Shown: positions 1 through 9,100 of the stretch, in pieces
Numbering within the stretch: the first letter of the stretch is position 1
Layout: every line of letters begins with the position of its first letter
Assembly (NCBI GenBank): GCA_002371135.1
Contig: DFGB01000005.1
Span: 1-19,753 of the forward strand
Length of the DNA stretch: 19,753 bases
Reading direction: 5' to 3'
From: Verrucomicrobia bacterium UBA3761
GTDB lineage: Bacteria; Verrucomicrobiota; Kiritimatiellia; RFP12; UBA1067
The notes under the pieces: generated by a model
What the model saw: the letters and a program-made list of their open reading frames with translations, nothing else
Told to the model about the DNA's origin: nothing
Database searches by the model: none
Made by a program: the position numbers and the translations under genes

Positions 1-33
1 GGCCCACCCCCTTTACAAGTCACCCCGCCGCGC

Positions 34-62
34 TTGTGTTTCGGCCCAGAATATGGTACAAT
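34..62 (+). promoter_or_regulatory. Candidate sigma-70 promoter of the giant surface protein gene
   Basis: A TTGTGT hexamer (34-39) and a TACAAT hexamer (57-62) are separated by exactly 17 bp. The -10 box matches the consensus at five of six bases and the -35 box at three of six. Transcription would start near position 69, leaving a leader of about 57 nt before the ATG at 126. The position also argues against the longer reading frame that opens at 36, because that start would lie inside the promoter. This is read by eye from the sequence only. Confidence 0.4.
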
Positions 63-112
63 ATCAGAAGAATGATGAGGTGGGGTGCTATATCGCATCC
101 ACCCGCCGAGAA

Positions 113-117
113 AGAGG
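113..117 (+). promoter_or_regulatory. Ribosome binding site that fixes the giant gene's start
   Basis: An AGAGG run sits 8 bases before the ATG at 126. The protein that begins there has a basic N-terminus, a hydrophobic stretch and a cleavage-type SQA, which is a normal signal peptide. Upstream in-frame ATG codons (36, 72, 75) would put charged residues ahead of that signal peptide and lack a comparable binding site. Confidence 0.55.
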
Positions 118-125
118 ATACCGTA

Positions 126-3100
126 ATGAGCGTAAAAGAGAGAATCATGCCGGCCTTGCATGGCGCGTTCGCCGCCGCAATGACCCTTGCCGCCCTGCCG
201 TCGCAGGCGCTGGACAACGTCTGGTATGGAACAGGCGATGGCTACTGGGAGACTTCAGCCAACTGGTCGGCATTCTCGACAGGCAACTACTGGGTGATGA
301 GGAGCGACGCCACGTCGAAGGCCGTCAAGTTCAAATCGAAAGCGCCCCTCGCCTACACGCTCGCCATAGCGACAGAGGGCATGACATTCTCGGCCGACTC
401 CGGGACATGCGGACTTGTGCAAAGCACGAACGACGTGCGCATCGGGGCGTGGGAGACGGGCTCGCTTGCGATTGAAAGCGGCACGCACGTCATAAACGAA
501 CTCGCCGTCGCTTCGGCATGGTGGGGCAAGGCCGTGGACGGCACGCTCACGATGAACGGCGGCAAGTTGACGGTCTCCACCGCCTCGTACATCGGCAGCG
601 CGAGCGAGGCCAACGCCACAGGCACGGACGGCCTCGTCACCGTCAACAACGGCGAACTCGTTTTCTCCCAAGCCCCCGTCCTCGGCGTCAAATACGGCAC
701 GACAGGGACGATCGACATCGACGGCGGAACGGTCGCGACGCCGGGCTTCACGGTCGACGCGGGCACGGCGACGGTCAACCTCGACGGCGGCACGCTCAAG
801 CCGACGGAAGACGGCGCGACGCTCATTCCAAGCGGCGTCTTGCTCACCATAGGCGACACTGAAAGCACGATCGAACTCTCCGGCCAGACGGTGACGATCG
901 AAGGCGCCGTCGCCGGCGTATACGGGACGGACCAGACGACGGGCAAGCTCAAGGTCAAAGGCTGGGGCAAATTGATCGTCACAGGCGAAATCAAACTCGA
1001 CACCCTCACAATCTCCCCTAACGACTACTACTCCAGCGACTTGGACACCTACACGCTCGTCGTCGAAGCGAAAAGCGCATTCCTCCGCCACCTCTACGGC
1101 GCGGGCGACCTCGTCACCACGAGCGGCGTCAACACGGGAGACGGCGCATTCTACGGCAAAATCTCTGGTAGCGGCGGCCTCCGCACCCGCGGCGCCACGA
1201 CGCTCTACGGCCTCAACGACTTCACGGGCGGCATCACGTTCGCCGACAACGCCTCGCTCATCCTCGTCTCCTCCCTCGACGGCATTTCCCCGCTCTGGCG
1301 CGTCGACGCCAGCGACGAAAGCACCATCACCAAGAACAGCTCCGGCAATGTGACGACATGGGCCTCGAAGGTGACGTCGGGCTATCAGGCAAATGGCGTT
1401 TTCGCCAACTCTTCTTCGACCTGCACGACGACGACAGGCTATTTCGGCGGCAAAACGGCCGTCCTCTCCTCCGGCAGCACGCTCACAAGTTCCTGGACTA
1501 ACGATGGCAACAATAACAACTACCACACGACAGCCGTGATTGGCGCCGTGGCCGTCCAAAGCCACAACGCCAATTCAATTCTCCTAAAATACATCGGCGG
1601 CAACAACTACTACCTCGGCCGGTATAATTCCAACGCCGACTACTGGACGAAGATGCATGGCTCTAAAAACCCCAAAAACGATGGCGTCTGGCAGAACGGG
1701 GTCTACATGGACCAGGCGTTCCACAGCGACGGGAAAGTGCTGTCCATTCTTGGCGATCCGCGATATTCAGGCTCGACTTCGCTTGCGCTCGGCGCCGAGA
1801 GCGGTGCGAGCGTGGCGATCGGCGAACTCGTCGCGTTCAACAGCAACCCCACGACGGCCCAGCGCAGGCAGATAGAGACGTATCTTGCGAACAAATGGAA
1901 CATCGAGGGCATGGGCAAGTCGCTGCCGGAGGTTGAGCTGACGCTTGGCGCGAACTCGACGCTAGACCTGGGCGGGCTCGACGTGACTGTAAAGAAGCTC
2001 AATCTCCCGAACGCGACATGCACGATCAAGAACGGCTCGCTCAGCGTCTCATCCACCGCCAACGTCGTCACGCAGGCCGCAGGCGACCTGACGATCCCCG
2101 CCGCCGCCGGCGCGACGTATAAAGCCGCGGCCGGATACTCTCTTTACGTCACTGGCACTCCCGCCGCCGCGTTCACGATAGGCCTCCCCGACGGCGACGT
2201 CGCCTCGCTCGTGCGCGACGTCAAGACGGATTCCACCCTCGTCGCCTTCACCCAGAACGGCGAGACGCTGGACGGCATCGTCCGCCTCTCGGACGGCACA
2301 TGGCATTACGGCGACATCCTCTGGACCGGCGCGAGCGAGAGCTCCGTCAAATACTGGGACGATGAAGCGAACTGGGACGTCTGGGACCCGGCCAACACCA
2401 CGTGGCGCACGATCTACAAGCCCGAGACGATATACTTCAGGGGCAACACCGGGCCCGTGAACGATTTCCAGGTCGATGCGGTGAAAGTAGTCTTCGCAGC
2501 GGACGGCGAATATGGTTTCAACGAGACGGGCGGCTGGATGAAAATAGGCGCGCACAACGACGGCGAACTTGAAATCGAAAGCGGCACCCACCGCTCCGCC
2601 CTCGACCTGCGCGTCGGCAGCGCAATCTACTCTTCGAACACCAAGGGCGTGTTCACTCTGAAGGACGGCGCGATCTTCAAAGCCGGCTACTGGATATGGC
2701 TTGGCGCGGCAAACGCCGGGCTTTCGTCCGAGGGCGTCGCAAACATCGAAGGCGGCGAACTTGTGGCCGGCGACAACGGCGACGACTGGAACGGCAGGCT
2801 GATAGTCGGCGGCGACGCGAACTGCTCGGGAACGCTCAACCAGTCCGGCGGACTCGTGAGCAGCGTCCGAAACAATGACTCCGGCTACGCAATGGTAGTC
2901 GGCGGAGGCGCGAGCGCGACGGGCGTCTACAACCTCTCCGGCGGCGAATACGAAGCGCGCTACGGCAGAGTCCTGCTCGGCGAGAGCGCCGGCGCCAAAG
3001 GCACGCTGAACATCACCGGCGGCACGTTCACCGCAGAAGGCATCGACAAGGGGCAAGGCACGGCGGAAATATTCCTCGACGGCGGAACGCTCGCCGCCAC

Positions 3101-6100
3101 AGGCACGACCGAGTGGTTCATCTCAAGCGGTGTCTCGCTCGCCATAGGCGAACATGGCGGCCGCATCGATACGCAAGGCAGGAGCATCACCATCGGCGCC
3201 AACCTCAAGGGCTCTGGCATGCTCGCCATCCTCGGCGGCGGCACCGTAACCTTCACCGGCGACCGCTCGCAGTTCACCGGCACTGTCGCCGAACTCTATG
3301 TGGGCGAGGGCGAAACGCAATCCATCCTCGGCAATGCGCCCTACGACGGCGCAATCGTCGTCGGCGGCACGCTCAAAATCGCGACCCCGTACGAACTCGA
3401 AGGCTGCGACCTCCACCACGACTTCGGCACAGACGACTTCGACGCGAACTTCACCGAAGTATATGGCGGACTTGCCGCCGGCGACAACATCAACATCAAC
3501 GGCCGAGCCGCCCTCCACAGCGACACGTTCGGCATACGGGCGAAGACCGCGAGCAAATGCTTGACCTCGTTTGCGGTCGTGCAACTGGGCGCAATACCAG
3601 CCTACGTCAAGTTGTTCATGTCCGAGACTTACACGTATGCCATTCAGGAACACAATACAAATGGCTATTGGGTGCGCCGCGCCTCCAGCTGGGACGATAG
3701 CGGGAACGGCATTTGGCTCAATGGCGTCGAGCATGCGAAAATCACAACCAATCCGACTGTCGTTTCAGTTTCAGGGGCATGGACGCGAAACATGCTTGAT
3801 TCGTCACGTACGACCAAGACGGAAAAGATAGTTTGCGGAACGACCATTTCAAGCGACAACAAGGCCGGCACGCCATCGTCTATGACGTGGGGCGAGGTGC
3901 TCCTATACAACCGCGAACTTTCGGCGACGGAGCGCCAGGGCGTCGAGAGCTACTTGATGAAGAAGTGGGGCATCAGCGACGCATACAACCCGCTCACCTC
4001 TGCGAACGACGTCTACATGACGTCGCCCGGCGCCGTTCTCGACCTCGGCGGGCTCGACTTGACGGTAAACAGCTTCACCGGCTGCGGCACCGTCTCCAAC
4101 GGCACTCTGCGCACTGTCGACAAAACGTATACGCAAGGCGAGGGCGCGCTCACGATCCCCGCCGTCAACGGCGCTACGTACTACGCCTCCAGCTCGCGCT
4201 ACAAACTCAGGCTCGACGACGCCGCCGGCAAGAGCGTGACGATCGTCATCCCCGAGAACTGGTTCCAGAGTTCCGGCAACCTCATATTCTGCCAAGGCGA
4301 CGCGACGTTCGTCTTCGAGGGCGAGGAAATCGAACTCAAGAAGAACGCGAACGGATGGTATACGAACGGCGACACGACGTGGATAGGCGAGAGCGAAAGC
4401 ACAGTGAAATACTGGGACGACATCGCGAACTGGAGCGGCAGCGAGGGGCTGCGCAAGTTCCTTGACGGAGTGGACGCGTCGGGCGTCACGTTCCGCAGCG
4501 CCGAAACGCTCGAAGGGAATCTCTACATAGAAACGACTACCGGCGGCGGCGTGACGTTCCTCGCAGAGGGCGACGGCTACGGGCTTTCGCAGCCCGGCAA
4601 CAAGAGCCACAACACATTTGTCGGCTACGCCTCGAACGGCGAACTCACGGTGGACGGCGGCCGCCACCACTTCGCGAACGACCTGATTGTCGGCAGCGGC
4701 GAGAAGAAATCCGGCGCTGTTGGCGATTTTGCGCTCGCCTCGGGGCGCGTCGAGACGGAATACTGGCTGCTCGTCGGCGCGGCTGGCGGCACGGGCAACG
4801 TGTATGTCGACGGCGGCGAGCTGCTCGTCGGCGTACGCAACTTCGATGGCACGTATTATGAAACCGGCGACGCCTGCATCGATATGTGCCGCGACGCGAA
4901 CAGCAAGGGCAACTTCTACCTGACGGGAGGCGCCGTCAGGTCTGAAACGGGCTCTGCGACAGGCTGCGCCCTTCTCGTCGGCAACGGAGCGAATTCCGTC
5001 GCGACGTTCACGATTTCTGGCGGCTACTATACGGCTCGCAACGCGGGAGAGATCCGCCTCGCCGGCGGCGCCGGGTCCAAGGGCACGCTGAACGTCGAGG
5101 GCGGCACGATCTACGTCGGCAGAATCGCCAAGGGTCTCGGCACGGCGGAACTCTTCATCGACGGCGGCACGCTCGCCCCGCAGGCAAGCGGCACGTTCAT
5201 CGCAAGCGGCATCGAGACTACGATAGGCGACAACGGCGGCACAATTTACCTTGAAGGCCAGGACATCGTCATCGACGGCGACATTGCCGGCGCCGGCGAC
5301 CTCGCCATCTCCGGCTGGGGTTCCGTCACGGTCAAGGGCAAGATTGAACTTGGCGGCGGCACATTGACCGTGGACGAGACTTCCCAGACCAGCCTCGTGC
5401 TCACGGCGGACAATATCGACGCAGGCGCCATCGAGGGAACAGGTACGATCGTCATTTCTTCGAGCGAAGGCAACCTCGCGGCGGGCGGCGGCACGTTCTA
5501 CGGCATCGTCAAGGGCAACGGCGGCTTCAAGGTCCGCGGCGCCACTACCCTCTACGGTCTTGGCAACTACGCGGGCTCGCTCTCAATCGCGGACGGCGGT
5601 TCGCTCGCCCTGGTCTCGTCCATCGAGGGGCTTTCCCCGCTCTGGCGCGTCGACGCGAGCGAGACGGCCTCTCTCACCATCGTCGACGGCAAGGTGACGA
5701 ACTGGACGTCGCTCACCGGCAATGGATACTTCTCCAACGCCGCCTCCGCCATGACGCTCACCACCAGCCACTTCGGCGGGATGAACGCTGTCGTGACGCA
5801 GGGGAGCACGCTCACGAGCTCCTGGTCGAACGACGGCAGCGCGCAGAAGATATACCACACGCAGTCGGTCTTCGGCTCGATCGTCACGCTCGACCATTCC
5901 CGGGGCGGCCCGGTGCTCCTATCTTTCGACGGCGGCAAGAACTGCTGGTTCGGCCGCCGCCAGGACGGCTCAACCTACGACAACTGGACAAAGATGAGCG
6001 GTTCCGGAAACGCCAGCATCGAAGGCATCTGGCAGAACGGCGTCTACAAGGACGTCGCGTTCCACAACGATGAACGGGTAATCGACTTCCTGTGGTACAA

Positions 6101-9100
6101 CCGGATATCGTCGCTCACATCGCTCAACATCGGCGGCAGTTCCGGCAGCCTCGCCATCGGCGAATTGATTGCGTTCAACTACAATCCAGACACCGTTCAA
6201 CGCAAAAAGATCGAGTCCTACCTCGCCAACAAGTGGAACGTCGGGGAGATGGGACGCGCCCTCCCGTATGTCGCCGTTGAAATGGAAGACGGCACCACGC
6301 TCGACCTCGGCGGACTTGACGTGAACGTGCCTTCATTCCACGGCTCGGGCACGGTGAGGAACGGCACACTCGTCACGGCGGACAAGAAGTATACTCAGGG
6401 CAATGGCGCGCTCACGATCCCCGCCGTCGACGGCGCCACGTATTACGCCTCCAACTCGGACAGCAAGCTCGAAATCACCGGCGGCGCCGGCAAGACGGTG
6501 ACGATCCACATCCCGGCAGGCTGGCTCGGCGTAAACACGAACACATACACATACATCACCTGCGACGCCAAGACTGTGAACTTCACGTACGGCGACGCGA
6601 ACGGCGAAGAAAAGCGGACGTTCTTCAACATGGGCGACGGACGCTACCGCTTCGGCACCGCGGCGGCCGAGGAAGAAGACCCGGTCGACCCCGGCGACGA
6701 CGACGAACCCGTCGACGTCGACGAGCCCGAGGAGGACGGCGGCTACGACTTCGGCTCCTACAGCACTTCGAACTCGCTCGACGACGCAAACGAAGACGCG
6801 CTCGACGATGCGGAGTCCGGCCTTGCCTTCCCCGGCGCATATGGATGGGGACGCTTCGCCAAAGGCGCGCGCGCTTCGTCGTCGCCGTCGGTCTACCACG
6901 TCGTGAATCTCAACGATTCCGGCACGGGTTCGCTGCGCGACGCGGTTTCCAAGCCGAACCGCATCGTCGTGTTCGACGTTTCGGGCGTAATCAAGATTTC
7001 CTCGCGCATCACGTTCGCCTCCAACCTCTACGTCGCGGGCCAGACAGCGCCCGGCGAGGGCATCACCGTCTACGGCAACGGATGTTCGTTCTCCGGCGCG
7101 AACAACCTCATCTGCCGCTACATCCGCTGGCGCATGGGCCACATCGGCTCCTCGGGCAAGGACTGCGCAGGCATCGCAAACGGCGCGAACATGATCTTCG
7201 ACCACTGCTCCTTCTCATGGGGCCTCGACGAGACGTTCTCCATCAACCCCGACGGCAAGGGCACGTACCCGCAGAACATCACACTCCAGAACTGCATATT
7301 CGGCCAAGGCTTGATGACCCACTCCGCCGGCGGCCTGATGCAGGCGAACTACATCACGCTCTACCGCAACCTCTACGTCGACAACTCCACGCGCAACAAC
7401 AAGGTCAAGGGCATCAACCAGTACGCGAACAACATCGTCTACAACTGGAAAAACGGCTGCTACATCATGGGCGGAGACTCCTCCGGCTCGAGCTACTGCA
7501 CGATAACCGGCAACCTCTTCATCAACGGCCCCGTGAGCAGTTCGTCGAACGCGCTCGGCGGCGGCAACTCCGACTTCCACTTCTACGGCGACGACAACTG
7601 GCAGGACAAGAACCGCAACGGCCGCCTCGACGCTTCGCTCGTGACGCACGACGGCGGCGGCGACAGCGTTTCGCTCGACTACATCACCGCGAAGATCGGC
7701 GCCGTCCCGTCGCTCCCGATGTATGCCGGGAACGAGCTCCTCGAAAAGAACCTCGGCAAGGTCGGCGCGTCGCTCCCGTACCGCGACCAGAGCGACTGCT
7801 ACATGATCGACGAAGTGCGCACGGTCGGCACTTCCGGCGGGCTCATCACCTATGAAGACACTCTCGCCATCGGCGCGCCGGACACCTGGAAATGGTGGTC
7901 CGGCACGGCCCGCGCCGACTCCGACAACGACGGCATCCCGGACGCCTGGGAAGAAGCCAACGGCCTCGACAAGACGAAGAACGATTCTCTGGTCCTCGCC
8001 TCCAATGGCCGCTACAACATCGAGAACTACATCAACTCCATCACGGCCGGCGACCGCCAATTCTTCCTCCGCGCCCCCGTCACGCTCAAGGCCGACACCA
8101 CCACCACGAAAACCGTCAAACTCACGTGGCGCGACTACACCTACGGCGAAATCGGCTTCTCGATCGAGAAGAAGGAATCAAGCGGCGCGTGGACGCAAGT
8201 CGGCCGCGCAAAGGCGAACGCCACCGCGTTCAAGGTCGGCGAACTCGTCCCGGGCACGTACTACACGTTCCGCGTCCGCGCCGTAGGCAGGCAGGACGGC
8301 GCGCTCGTCTACTCCGACAGCGCCGAAATCACCGTTTCTACCCGCGAACAGCAGACGGGCGAAGTCGATATCGACACCTACAAGCCGAACTTCACGTTCA
8401 AATCCGGCGAGCAGTCCTACTGGGACAAGAACCACAGGACGTGGACGCAGAACACGATCTATTTGGACAGCGACGACGGCTCGGCGAAGGTGCTTTTGAA
8501 CACGTCCGGCGACGAAGGCGTCACCGTCACGGCAAGCGTCGCGCCGGCCTCGATCGTCGCCAACGGCACCGGCACGATGACCGTGAACCGCGTCGGCAAC
8601 ATCACGGGCGCGACTACCATCAACAAAGGCAACATCGGCACGCTCAAGCTCGTCAAGGGCACGAACGGGACGAACGCCGGCACGTATACGGGCAAGGTCG
8701 TCAACCACGGCGGCGTCATAGAGTTCGATTCGATCGCGAACGGCGGCTACGCCTCCGCACTCGGCAAGTCTACGTCCGATCCGCTGAACTGGGTGTTCGA
8801 CGGCGGCACGTATCGCTACACCGGCGGCAGCGCCTCGACCGACCGTTCCGCCACGTTCCGCAAGGATTCCACCCTTGAAATCGCGAACTCCGGCACCACG
8901 CTCACGATGACAGGCGCCATGGAAGGCACGGGCGACTTCATCCTCGACGGCGAAGGCACGCTCGCAATTCCGAATGCCAACACGTTCTTCGGCTCCAAAA
9001 CGCGCAACGCCGTCATCAAGGGCGGCACGCTCCACCTCACCACGACCGGCGACTCCGGCTCGGCCAGGAACTTCGCAAACGGCAATACGATCAAGAACCT

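Noticed and set aside
36..125. N-terminal extension of the giant protein from the ATG at 36
   Set aside because: It overlaps the promoter candidate, lacks a ribosome site and would bury the signal peptide; the ATG at 126 has both.
1..125. Sigma-54 promoter before the giant gene
   Set aside because: I found no GG-N10-GC pair in a TGGCAC...TTGC context; the sigma-70-like pair fits better.
255..1565. Antisense 436-residue open frame inside the giant gene, and similar ones at 2049-3056, 6333-7205 and 8178-9467
   Set aside because: They are Arg/Val/Ala/Asp-rich, without domain motifs, and mirror the GC-rich codon pattern of the real gene on the other strand.
6845..7855. 336-residue plus-strand frame overlapping the pectate lyase domain
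   Set aside because: Its translation is an Arg/His-rich low-complexity shadow, while the main frame reads a clean PL1 domain over the same bases.
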